This document shows positions 1-5,494 of a stretch of 5,494 bases of DNA, one piece after another; position 1 is the first letter of the stretch; the number at the start of each line of letters is the position of its first letter. Below the pieces are notes generated by a model, which was given only the letters and a program-made list of their open reading frames with translations, did no database searches and had not been told where the DNA came from. The translations under genes and the position numbers were made by a program. This DNA is from Pseudomonadota bacterium (GTDB lineage Bacteria > Pseudomonadota > Gammaproteobacteria > Pseudomonadales > UBA5518). The stretch spans positions 1 to 5,494 of the forward strand of contig CAUJIL010000309.1 of assembly GCA_963204845.1 (NCBI GenBank). The letters are read 5' to 3'.

Positions 1-228
1 GCTGCGCCGCAGGTCGATGCCGGCCACCCGCAGGTTCTGCGAACGCACCGCGAGCGGTTTGGGCAGCAGACGGCGCCCGTAGACGATCTGCCGGATCTCG
101 AACGGCCAACCCAGCAACTCGCCGAGTGCGAGCACCTGTGAGTTGTCGCCGGCGCGCGCGCCGAACAGCAGCCACACGCGCGGCGGTGCGCGCTTGGTCG
201 CAGGCTGTTCGTCGTCGTGTCGCGGCAT
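1..228 (-). CDS. ELM1-family (DUF1022) protein, N-terminal 76 residues only
   Basis: The reverse strand is open from an ATG at 228-226 to the window edge, giving 76 residues that run off the left end. After a short basic, hydrophilic leader (about residues 1-16) comes a beta strand and glycine-rich turn, VWLLFGARAGDNSQVLALGE (18-37). This matches the conserved start of the ELM1/DUF1022 family, whose pattern is a hydrophobic strand, then G-x-A-G-D-N-x-Q, then a helix. The family is named after a plant mitochondrial fission protein. Bacterial members have a glycosyltransferase-B-like look and often sit near lipid A or envelope acyltransferase genes, but their reaction is not established. The divergent neighbour here is such an acyltransferase, which fits. 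The ATG is preceded by only a weak AGGG, 12 bases away. The frame stays open upstream with possible TTG starts, so the exact start is less sure than the family. Confidence 0.75.
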   Translation of the reverse strand, partial: MPRHDDEQPATKRAPPRVWLLFGARAGDNSQVLALGELLGWPFEIRQIVYGRRLLPKPLAVRSQNLRVAGIDLRRS

Positions 229-374
229 ATCGTGCAGCGTCCCTGGTCCACCGGCGCCACAGGTTAGGGCACACGCCGACGGCAAGGAAATCAATGCGCA
301 AGATTCACGCCGGCGCCGTGCGCCGCCGGTGGCGCGGTTGCATTGGCCGGAACCCGTCGTTATGTTGGCCGGCG
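229..374. promoter_or_regulatory. Divergent intergenic region between the ELM1-like and acyltransferase genes
   Basis: This 146-base gap separates two genes transcribed away from each other, so it must hold a promoter for the leftward gene and very likely one for the rightward acyltransferase-ABC pair. It is somewhat richer in A/T around 284-308 than the flanking genes. I see no convincing -35/-10 pair on either strand. The best rightward pairing, TTAGGG at 264 with GAAATC at 287, is weak. A purine-rich ribosome binding site lies at 284-288. The promoter role is inferred from gene orientation, not from motifs. Confidence 0.45.
284..288 (+). promoter_or_regulatory. Strong Shine-Dalgarno-like AAGGA in front of an alternative ATG (294)
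   Basis: AAGGA lies five bases before an ATG at 294 that is in frame with the acyltransferase and would add 27 residues to its N-terminus. It is a better ribosome binding site than anything before the ATG at 375. The added segment is Arg-rich and uses codons rare in this sequence (TTA, TGT, two ATT). I therefore keep 375 as the primary call and record this as a serious alternative. Confidence 0.4.
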
Positions 375-1319
375 ATGAACCCTCCCGCTCCCCACGCCCC
401 CGCACCGTGGCGCAAGCGGCTCGTCTGGCGCAGCCAGGCGCTGCTGCTCGGCGCCTGCTGGCACGTGGCGGGACTGCTGCCGCGCCGTGCGGCGTCGGCG
501 GCGGGCGCCGCGGCGTTCGCGCTGCTCGGCCCGCTGACCGCCCGCCATGCCTTCGTGCGGCGCAACCTGGCACAGGTGCTCGGCGCCGGCGATCCGGCGC
601 GGATCGATCGCGTCGCGCGCGGCGTGTGGGGCAACTTCGGCGCCGTGCTCGCCGAGTACCCGCATCTGGAGCGCTATGTCAGCGGCACGGCGGGCACCGA
701 TTTCGAGATCCGCATCGATCCGCACGCCGAAGCGATCGTGCGTGGCCACCGGCCGGCCGTCTACGTGGCGGCGCATCTGGCGAACTGGGAGCTGGCGACC
801 GCCGCCATCGCGCGTCTCGGCATCCCGTTCAGCGCGATCTACGCGCCGCAAGGCAACCCCTTCGTCGATGCGCGGCTGCAGGCCCGCCGTGCCGCGCTGC
901 GCGCGCGCTTCATCGGCAAGCGCAACGCGCTGCGCCAGCTGGTCACGGAACTGCGCGGCGGGCGCTCGGTCGGACTGCTGCCGGACCAGCGCTCGGATTC
1001 CGGCGAGATGCTGCCGTTCTTCGGCGCCCCGGCGGCGACTGCGATCAGTCCGGCGTGGCTCGCGCTGCAGGGCGGCGTCCCGCTGGTGCCGGTCCAGGTG
1101 GAGCGCCTCGGGCATGCGCGCTACCGCACCACCTTCCACGCACCGCTCGCGCCACCGGCTGCCGGCAGCGACCGCGCGCAGGTGCTCGCGCTGTCCGAAC
1201 GCCTGAACGCGCTGTTCGAGTCGTGGATACGCGCGCACCCCGAACAGTGGCTGTGCCTGCGCCGGCGCTGGCCGCGCCAGGCGAGCACGCAACCCGTGGA
1301 GACGCCCCGATGCGACTGA
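375..1319 (+). CDS. LpxL/HtrB-like lysophospholipid (lipid A-type) acyltransferase
   Basis: This is a 314-residue protein of the LPLAT superfamily, the group that includes the Kdo-lipid A late acyltransferases LpxL and LpxM. Members transfer an acyl chain from acyl-ACP to a lipid acceptor at the inner face of the cytoplasmic membrane. The catalytic HX4E motif is present as HLANWE, with His134 and Glu139. GLLPDQ (200-205) followed by a Phe-Phe-Gly segment matches the second conserved block. The terminal HPEQWLCLRRRW (288-299) matches the family's C-terminal PEQW-x(3)-RRW signature. A hydrophobic stretch near 22-55 could anchor it to the membrane. The length is normal for the family. The start at 375 has no good ribosome binding site; an in-frame ATG at 294 does. 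The stop overlaps the downstream ABC gene by 10 bases, so the two are probably translationally coupled. The family call is firm, but whether the acceptor is lipid A, another glycolipid or an aryl-polyene-type lipid cannot be told. Confidence 0.88.
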   Translation: MNPPAPHAPAPWRKRLVWRSQALLLGACWHVAGLLPRRAASAAGAAAFALLGPLTARHAFVRRNLAQVLGAGDPARIDRVARGVWGNFGAVLAEYPHLERYVSGTAGTDFEIRIDPHAEAIVRGHRPAVYVAAHLANWELATAAIARLGIPFSAIYAPQGNPFVDARLQARRAALRARFIGKRNALRQLVTELRGGRSVGLLPDQRSDSGEMLPFFGAPAATAISPAWLALQGGVPLVPVQVERLGHARYRTTFHAPLAPPAAGSDRAQVLALSERLNALFESWIRAHPEQWLCLRRRWPRQASTQPVETPRCD

Positions 1320-3061
1320 TCGGCGACATCCTGCGCCGCTATCCCTGGCAGTCGGTGGCGATGCTGGTCGCGCTGCTCGCCGCCGGCGCCGCCGAGGGCC
1401 TCAGCCTCGGCAGCCTGCTGCCGATGCTGAGTATCGCCGCCGGCGCGGGCGCCGAGGCGCCACTGCCGGCGCGCGAGGCGATGGGCTTCGTCGGCGACTG
1501 GCTGCAACACGTGGGCTGGCAGCCCACGCTGGGGCTGTTGCTGGTGCTGATCGTCGCCGGCATCACGATCAAGGGCGTGTTGATGCTGGCCGCGCAATCC
1601 ATGGTCGGCAACACCGCCGCGCGCTTCGCCGCGGAATTGCGCCTCGCGATGCTGCGCGCGCTGCTCGCGAGCCGCCTCGACCACTTCCTGCACCAGCCGC
1701 TGGGGCGCCTCGCCACCGCGCTGACCTCAGAGGTGCAGAGCACCTCGGGCGCGTTCGTGAACGCGATGAACGCGCTGGCCTTCCTGATCCAGGCGCTGAT
1801 CTACGCCGCGGTCGCGCTGGCGATCTCGTGGCAGGCGACGCTGACCGGACTCGCGGCCGGCGTGCTCGTGATCGGGGCCACCAGCGCACTGGTGCGCATC
1901 GCGCGTCAGGCCGGGCGCACGCACAACGCGCGCCTGCGCGGCCTGGCTTCGCGCCTCACCGACGTGCTGCTGTCGGTGCGCCCGATGAAGGCGATGGCGC
2001 AGGAATCGCTGGCCGATACGCTGCTGGTGGCCGAGAACCGGCGCCTGCAGCACGCACAGCGCCGCCAGGTGCTCAGCGCCGCCGCGCTGACGGCAGCGCA
2101 GGAGGAACTGTTCGCGCTGGTGATCGCGCTCGGCATGTACCTCGCGATCGCCCGCCTCGGGATGCCGTTCACCACCGTGCTGGTGCTGGTGCTGACGCTG
2201 GGGCGCATGCTCGCGCAACTCGGCAAGGTGCAGAAGGAATACCAGAAGGTCGCCATCGCCGAGGGCGCGTACCTCGCGCTCGCCGCGACCATCGACGAGG
2301 CCCGCACCGCCGCCGAGCCGCCGCGCGGAACGCGCGAACCCACGCTGCTCGAGGGCATCGGGCTCGAAGGCGTGCACTTCGCCTGGGGCGAACGCGTGGT
2401 GTTCGCCGGCGTGAACCTCGGCATCCGGGCCGGATCCTTCACCACGCTGATGGGCCCCTCGGGCTGCGGCAAGTCGACGCTGCTCGACCTCGTGCTCGGT
2501 TTCCAGCAGCCGGCGGCGGGTCGCGTGACGATCGACGGCGTGACGCTCGAGGCGCTCGACGTGCACCGCTGGCGCTCGATGATCGGCTACGTGCCGCAGG
2601 AGACGCTGCTGCTGCACGACACGGTGCTCTACAACGTGACGCTCGGCGACCCGGCGCTGGGCGCGGCCGACGCCGAGCGCGCGCTGCGCCAGGCCGGCGT
2701 CTGGGACGTGGTGCGCTCGCTTCCCGGGGATCTGGAGCACGTGGTCGGCGAGCGCGGCGGCAAGCTCTCCGGCGGGCAACGCCAGCGCATCATGATCGCG
2801 CGCGCGCTGGTGCGCCGCCCGCGGCTGCTGGTGCTCGACGAGGCCACGAGCTCGCTCGACCAGGACAGCGAGCAAGCGATCTGCGACACGCTGGCCGCGC
2901 TGCGCGGGGAACTGACGATACTCGCGATCTCGCACCGCCCCGCGTTCGCGGCGATCTCCGACCGCGTGGTGCAGGTCGACCGGCTGGCGCGCGGCGAGCC
3001 CGGGGCCGTGAGCGACACCGGCGGCAATGGTTACGGAAATTCCGGTTCCACTCCGGCCTGA
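1310..3061 (+). CDS. MsbA-like ABC exporter, fused membrane and ATP-binding domains
   Basis: This is a 583-residue half-transporter of the type IV (exporter) ABC class, expected to act as a homodimer in the inner membrane. Six hydrophobic segments are visible at about 13-38, 72-96, 153-173, 177-196, 266-283 and 286-303. The ATPase domain follows from about 350. Its aromatic A-loop is Trp359, Walker A is GPSGCGKST (382-390), the Q-loop Gln is 430, the signature is LSGGQ (486-490), Walker B is LLVLDE (506-511) with catalytic Glu511, the D-loop is SSLD, and the switch His is 542. All parts needed for ATP hydrolysis are present. GGAG at 1298-1301, eight bases before the ATG, supports this start, which lies inside the end of the acyltransferase gene. 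The pairing suggests it flips or exports the lipid that the acyltransferase modifies. MsbA itself is possible but not shown. The last 15 or so residues are Gly/Ser/Asn-rich with atypical codons (AAT, GGT, GGA, ACT), as if the reading frame had run into former intergenic DNA. Confidence 0.9.
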   Translation: MRLIGDILRRYPWQSVAMLVALLAAGAAEGLSLGSLLPMLSIAAGAGAEAPLPAREAMGFVGDWLQHVGWQPTLGLLLVLIVAGITIKGVLMLAAQSMVGNTAARFAAELRLAMLRALLASRLDHFLHQPLGRLATALTSEVQSTSGAFVNAMNALAFLIQALIYAAVALAISWQATLTGLAAGVLVIGATSALVRIARQAGRTHNARLRGLASRLTDVLLSVRPMKAMAQESLADTLLVAENRRLQHAQRRQVLSAAALTAAQEELFALVIALGMYLAIARLGMPFTTVLVLVLTLGRMLAQLGKVQKEYQKVAIAEGAYLALAATIDEARTAAEPPRGTREPTLLEGIGLEGVHFAWGERVVFAGVNLGIRAGSFTTLMGPSGCGKSTLLDLVLGFQQPAAGRVTIDGVTLEALDVHRWRSMIGYVPQETLLLHDTVLYNVTLGDPALGAADAERALRQAGVWDVVRSLPGDLEHVVGERGGKLSGGQRQRIMIARALVRRPRLLVLDEATSSLDQDSEQAICDTLAALRGELTILAISHRPAFAAISDRVVQVDRLARGEPGAVSDTGGNGYGNSGSTPA

Positions 3062-3067
3062 AACCGG
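3034..3067 (+). promoter_or_regulatory. Two small inverted repeats before the LuxR-type gene, possible operator
   Basis: CGGAAATTCCG (3034-3044) is a perfect 11-base palindrome around a central A. CCGGTT (3042-3047) pairs with AACCGG (3062-3067) across 14 bases. Both lie within 50 bases of the regulator's ATG, in a patch that is AT-richer than the surrounding DNA. LuxR-type proteins bind short dyads, so an autoregulatory site is possible. A weak -10-like TAGAGT occurs at 3070-3075, without a credible -35. The repeats are visible in the sequence; the function is inferred. Confidence 0.3.
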
Positions 3068-3081
3068 CGTAGAGTAAGCCC

Positions 3082-3669
3082 ATGGACATGTTGGCGACCG
3101 ACACCGATTCGCTGACCGAGGCGCTGCTCGACGGCGCCGTGGCGGTGTGCGTGAAGGACGGCGACGGCCGCGTGCTGACGCAGGACCTGCGCTGCCGGCG
3201 CATCTGCGGCGATCGCATCGGACGCATCTGCACCGACGGCTGCATGGCGCTGTTCGCCGCCGACCACGACCGCCAGTGGCGCGACTGGGGCAGCAGCGTC
3301 TACGGCAACAGCACCATCCATGGCGCCCTGTACGACGTCACCATGATCTGCGGCCCGCACCGCATCACCACCTTCCTGCAACCGCTCGAGGACCGCTACC
3401 ACGGCGCGCTGGCACACTACACACGTGCCGGGCTGACGCCACGCGAGGAGGAAGTGCTGGCGCTGATCCTGCGCGGGGAAACCAATACCGGCATCGGTGC
3501 GAGCCTGGGCATCTCGCGCGCCACGCTGCGCACGCACCTGAACCGCATCTACACCAAGCTGCGCCAGCGCGGCATGTCCACCGAGTTCCTGCCTGGCTAC
3601 CGCACGCGCGACAAGCTGCTTGCGCGCCCGCCGGCCGCGGCGCAACCGGCTACGACGACGACGGCCTGA
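3082..3669 (+). CDS. LuxR-type transcriptional regulator with a cysteine-rich PAS-like sensor half
   Basis: This 195-residue protein has two parts. Residues about 15-105 read like a PAS fold: an opening strand and turn with the pattern V-C-V-K-D-G-D-G-R-V-L, and a closing strand ITTFLQPLEDR (95-105). Residues about 117-163 form a LuxR/FixJ helix-turn-helix, with LTPREEEVLALILRG (118-132), then GIGASLGISRATLRTHL (137-153) and I-Y-T-K-L. There is no receiver domain with a phosphorylatable Asp. The sensor half has Cys38, 42, 50 and 54 (C-x3-C-x7-C-x3-C) plus Cys23 and Cys90, which is a lot for a cytosolic protein this small. Such a cluster suggests Fe-S or zinc binding and hence redox or oxygen sensing, as inferred by analogy with the Cys4 PAS of NreB, whose spacing differs. 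The ATG at 3082 has a weak AGAG seven bases upstream; ATG 3088 is a minor alternative. It starts 20 bases after the ABC gene and ends overlapping ubiT. The target genes are unknown. Confidence 0.82.
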   Translation: MDMLATDTDSLTEALLDGAVAVCVKDGDGRVLTQDLRCRRICGDRIGRICTDGCMALFAADHDRQWRDWGSSVYGNSTIHGALYDVTMICGPHRITTFLQPLEDRYHGALAHYTRAGLTPREEEVLALILRGETNTGIGASLGISRATLRTHLNRIYTKLRQRGMSTEFLPGYRTRDKLLARPPAAAQPATTTTA

Positions 3670-4105
3670 TCCGCTCGTGCAGCGCGCGGTCGATCGCGCT
3701 CCAGCTCAGCGGCTCCAGCGAATCGAGCATGTTCTTCACGATCAACCCGAGTTCCGTATCGCCCTCGATGTCGAGGCGGCGATTGAAGAACAGCGTGTCC
3801 GGGTCTTCCTCGCGGCGCAGCAGCTTCAGGTACTCCGCAGTGTCGGCGCTGAACATCAGGTCGGGCTCGGCCGGACCGAACACCGGACGGAAACGCCCGC
3901 CCTCGTAGCGGAAGCGGAACCGCGCGCCGATGTCGCGCACGTGGATCACGAAGGTGCGCCCCTCGAGCGAGGACAGGTCCTCGGGCAACAGCCGCAGATA
4001 GCGTGCGAGGTTCAGCGCCAGCGCCGCCGGTATGCCGTGCGGCCACTGCGGCAGCCGTTCGATCAGCCGCGCCAGCGGCGCGGGAACCCCCGGATTCACT
4101 GCCAT
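3650..4105 (-). CDS. ubiT: UbiT, SCP2-domain accessory factor for anaerobic ubiquinone biosynthesis
   Basis: This 151-residue protein has an SCP2 (sterol carrier protein 2) lipid-binding domain over about residues 30-135. The segment DPDTLFFNRRLDIEGDTELG (101-120), followed by V-K-N-M-L-D, is the hallmark block of the UbiT (YhbT) family. In E. coli UbiT is needed for ubiquinone synthesis without oxygen and is thought to bind the hydrophobic intermediates. It is a functional counterpart of UbiJ, which serves the aerobic route. A good ribosome binding site, GGAGG, sits seven bases before the ATG. The start overlaps the end of ubiV by 10 bases, which implies translational coupling. At 151 residues it is somewhat shorter than the E. 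coli protein (174 as remembered). Its stop lies 20 bases inside the end of the convergent LuxR-type gene, leaving no room for a separate terminator between them. Confidence 0.9.
   Translation of the reverse strand: MAVNPGVPAPLARLIERLPQWPHGIPAALALNLARYLRLLPEDLSSLEGRTFVIHVRDIGARFRFRYEGGRFRPVFGPAEPDLMFSADTAEYLKLLRREEDPDTLFFNRRLDIEGDTELGLIVKNMLDSLEPLSWSAIDRALHERIRPSSS
3652..3663 (+). repeat. Short (ACG)4 repeat in the shared 3' end of two convergent genes
   Basis: Four ACG units encode Thr191-Thr194 at the end of the LuxR-type protein and, read in reverse, the terminal serines of UbiT. A gain or loss of one unit would lengthen or shorten both proteins by one residue without changing frame. It is too short to be called a variable repeat with confidence. 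Confidence 0.5.
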
Positions 4106-4992
4106 CGCACCGCCTCCGGCACGCTCTTCTCCATGCCCGGCCGGCCGAACCAGTAACCGTCGCAGGCGCCCACCGGCAGCAGTTCGTCGATGCCGGACGG
4201 CGTCTCGCCACGCAGCGCCGCCGCCCACGCGTCGATGATCGCGCGCATGTGCGTCGATTGCGGGCTGAGCCGCAGCACGTCGATGCCGGCCGCGCGCAGC
4301 GCCGGCACCTCGGCGAGCAGGTTGTAGCTCAGCGCCGACTGCGTCTGGATGCCGTTCAGCGCAAGGAACGGCACGCCTTCGCGCGTGCGCAGCGTGATGC
4401 CGTCGGGATCGTCGAGGCAGCGGAACTCGCAGCTGTCCTTGTTCAGGTTGTGATGGCGCGCGGTGAAGCAGCGCGCCGAGAACGCGAGCGGCATGCGCCC
4501 GAACACGAACATCTCGGTCCGCATCCCGGCCGGCCGTGCCGCCTGCATCTCGAGCACGATCTCGCGCGAGGCCTCCACGGCGGGCAGCCAGCGCGCCGCG
4601 CCCTGCCCGGCGAACCACTCCAGCGCGCCGGCGTTGTAGATGTTCAGGTGCGGCCCGGCGACGAAGGGCACGCCGGCGCGCGCGAGCAGGCGCACCGCGC
4701 CGAGGTCGTTCGCCTCGACCATGAACTCGCCGTTGCCGGTCATTTTGCGCAGGGCACGCAGGTCGGCCTCGGACTCGAGCAACGCCTGCGTCGACAGCAC
4801 GACCTCCTTGCCGGCGGCGCGCAGGTCGCGCGCAAGCCCGATCCAGTCGTCGATGCGCAGCGCCGTGCGCCGCGAACACACCACCTCGCCGAGGTAGACG
4901 ATGTCGAAGGCCGCGTCGGCGAGGTCCGCGTAGAACTGCAGCAACTGCTCCTTCGGCCAGTAGTACAGCACCGGTCCCAGCGAGAGTTTCAT
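4096..4992 (-). CDS. ubiV: UbiV, peptidase-U32-family Fe-S protein of O2-independent ubiquinone hydroxylation
   Basis: This 298-residue protein begins MKLSLGPVLYYWPKE, the typical UbiV (YhbV) start, which fixes the ATG at 4992. UbiV forms a heterodimer with UbiU in the cytoplasm that replaces the O2-dependent ring hydroxylases when oxygen is absent. The family is annotated as peptidase U32, but these members are hydroxylation factors rather than proteases. The four [4Fe-4S] ligands are visible as Cys39, Cys175, Cys188 and Cys192. The x12 and x3 spacings of the last three equal those remembered for E. coli UbiV (C180, C193, C197), and Cys39 has the same number. A fifth cysteine, Cys277, is not part of that set. 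ubiV begins only 7 bases after ubiU; a GGAG at 5004-5007 is at a rather long 11-base spacing. It overlaps ubiT by 10 bases, so the three genes form one operon. Confidence 0.95.
   Translation of the reverse strand: MKLSLGPVLYYWPKEQLLQFYADLADAAFDIVYLGEVVCSRRTALRIDDWIGLARDLRAAGKEVVLSTQALLESEADLRALRKMTGNGEFMVEANDLGAVRLLARAGVPFVAGPHLNIYNAGALEWFAGQGAARWLPAVEASREIVLEMQAARPAGMRTEMFVFGRMPLAFSARCFTARHHNLNKDSCEFRCLDDPDGITLRTREGVPFLALNGIQTQSALSYNLLAEVPALRAAGIDVLRLSPQSTHMRAIIDAWAAALRGETPSGIDELLPVGACDGYWFGRPGMEKSVPEAVRWQ
4113..4117 (-). promoter_or_regulatory. Ribosome binding site of ubiT (GGAGG)
   Basis: On the reverse strand GGAGG lies seven bases before the ATG at 4105. It is inside the 3' end of ubiV and fixes the ubiT start over other in-frame candidates farther upstream. 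Confidence 0.75.
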
Positions 4993-4999
4993 CGCGCGC

Positions 5000-5494
5000 T
5001 CATCTCCACGGCCGGTTGTACGCGCCGAGCGTCGCCTGGTGTCCCTCGGCCACCTTGTTCAGCTCGGCGCTCCACGCCGGGCGCACCGAGTAGCGCTGCC
5101 CGTCGGCGCCGCAGCTGTCGATCGCCGCGCGCAGCGTGCGCGTGACCTGCGCCACGTAGGCCGGGCTGCGCTGGCGCCCCTCGACCTTGATCGCGGCCAC
5201 GCCGATGCGGAACAGCTCTGGCAGCACCGCCAGCACGTTCAGACTGGTGGGCTCCTCGAGCGCGTAGTAGGTCTCGTCGTTGACCTCGAAGCGCCCCTTG
5301 CAGAGCGTCGGGTAGCCGGCGTTCTCGTCGTCGCCGTAGCGATCGATCAGGATGCCGTTCAGCCGGCTCTCGAGTCCCTGCTCGCTCTTCTGCCAGCGCA
5401 CCGCGCGCGCCGGGCTGCACACCCCGTGCGTGTTCGGCGACTCGCCGGTCGCATACGAGGACAGCAGACAACGCCCCTCGACCATCACGCACAG
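5000..5494 (-). CDS. ubiU: UbiU, peptidase-U32-family Fe-S protein, C-terminal half (runs off the right end)
   Basis: The frame enters at the window edge and gives the last 164 residues. The ATG and GTG codons near 5483-5488 are internal, not starts. The visible start L-C-V-M-V-E-G-R-C-L-L-S-S-Y matches the U32 core G-A-L-C-x6-C. Counting visible residues, cysteines at 2, 9, 26 and 65 are separated by 7, 17 and 39. These are the same intervals remembered for the E. coli UbiU [4Fe-4S] ligands (C169, C176, C193, C232). If the alignment has no gaps, the full protein would be about 331 residues, the usual length. The segment I-K-V-E-G-R (visible residues about 122-127) is another U32 family mark. 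UbiU works as a heterodimer with UbiV in oxygen-independent hydroxylation of the ubiquinone ring. The operon promoter, and any Fnr-type site, lies outside the window to the right. Confidence 0.95.
   Translation of the reverse strand: MCVMVEGRCLLSSYATGESPNTHGVCSPARAVRWQKSEQGLESRLNGILIDRYGDDENAGYPTLCKGRFEVNDETYYALEEPTSLNVLAVLPELFRIGVAAIKVEGRQRSPAYVAQVTRTLRAAIDSCGADGQRYSVRPAWSAELNKVAEGHQATLGAYNRPWR

Noticed and set aside
289..296. ATCAA/TTGAT half-site resembling half of an Fnr box in the divergent region
   Set aside because: No matching second half at the right spacing; a single five-base match is expected by chance.
311..325. Hairpin CGGCGC-CGT-GCGCCG before the acyltransferase, considered as a terminator or riboswitch part
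   Set aside because: Six pairs in very GC-rich DNA with no following T-run and no known riboswitch core; likely chance.
143..1309. In-frame upstream extension of the ABC exporter frame, giving a much longer fusion-like reading frame
   Set aside because: The extension is Arg/Ala-rich and runs in a shifted frame through the real acyltransferase. The ribosome binding site and hydrophobic start at 1310 mark the true beginning.
1727..2935. Long open frame on the reverse strand opposite the ABC exporter
   Set aside because: Its translation is rich in Arg, His and Gln with no recognisable motif. It is the usual shadow of a high-GC gene and the forward strand has every ABC motif.
3028..3043. Possible sigma-54 type -24/-12 promoter before the LuxR-type gene
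   Set aside because: TGG is present, but the required GC at the -12 position is TC, so the spacing rule fails.
4003..5145. Long forward open frame opposite ubiT, ubiV and ubiU
   Set aside because: The composition is Arg/Ala/His-rich without motifs, and the reverse strand encodes three clear family members over the same bases.

Overview
The window is GC-rich (roughly 70% by eye) and densely packed. It has strongly G/C-biased third codon positions and short gene overlaps. An LpxL-type acyltransferase next to an ELM1-family protein, together with ubiquinone genes ubiU, ubiV and ubiT, points to a Gram-negative pseudomonadote that makes ubiquinone and can do so without oxygen. Class and genus cannot be read safely from the sequence. 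No tRNA, rRNA, insertion sequence, CRISPR array or phage gene is visible.

Left part (1-3061): a leftward gene fragment (1-228) gives the N-terminus of an ELM1-like (formerly DUF1022) protein. Across a short divergent gap lies a rightward pair: a lysophospholipid/lipid A-type acyltransferase (375-1319) and an MsbA-like ABC exporter with fused membrane and ATPase domains (1310-3061). The pair overlaps by 10 bases and is almost certainly co-transcribed. The three genes look like an envelope lipid or glycolipid module: acylate, flip or export, and possibly glycosylate. The substrate is unknown.

Middle (3034-3669): after only 20 bases comes a 195-residue regulator with a PAS-like N-terminal half and a LuxR-type DNA-binding C-terminal half. 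Its sensor half carries four closely spaced cysteines (C-x3-C-x7-C-x3-C), which suggests a metal or Fe-S redox/oxygen sensor. Two small inverted repeats lie just in front of it, inside the oddly AT-richer end of the ABC gene.

Right part (3650-5494, all leftward): ubiU (C-terminal half only), ubiV and ubiT form a tight operon for O2-independent ubiquinone biosynthesis. All visible Fe-S cysteine ligands of UbiU and UbiV are present at the spacing remembered for the E. coli proteins. UbiT, an SCP2-domain lipid-binding protein, ends 20 bases inside the 3' end of the convergent regulator gene. The most interesting idea from the window is that this cysteine-rich LuxR-type protein is a local redox or oxygen switch for the anaerobic ubiquinone genes, the neighbouring lipid genes, or both.
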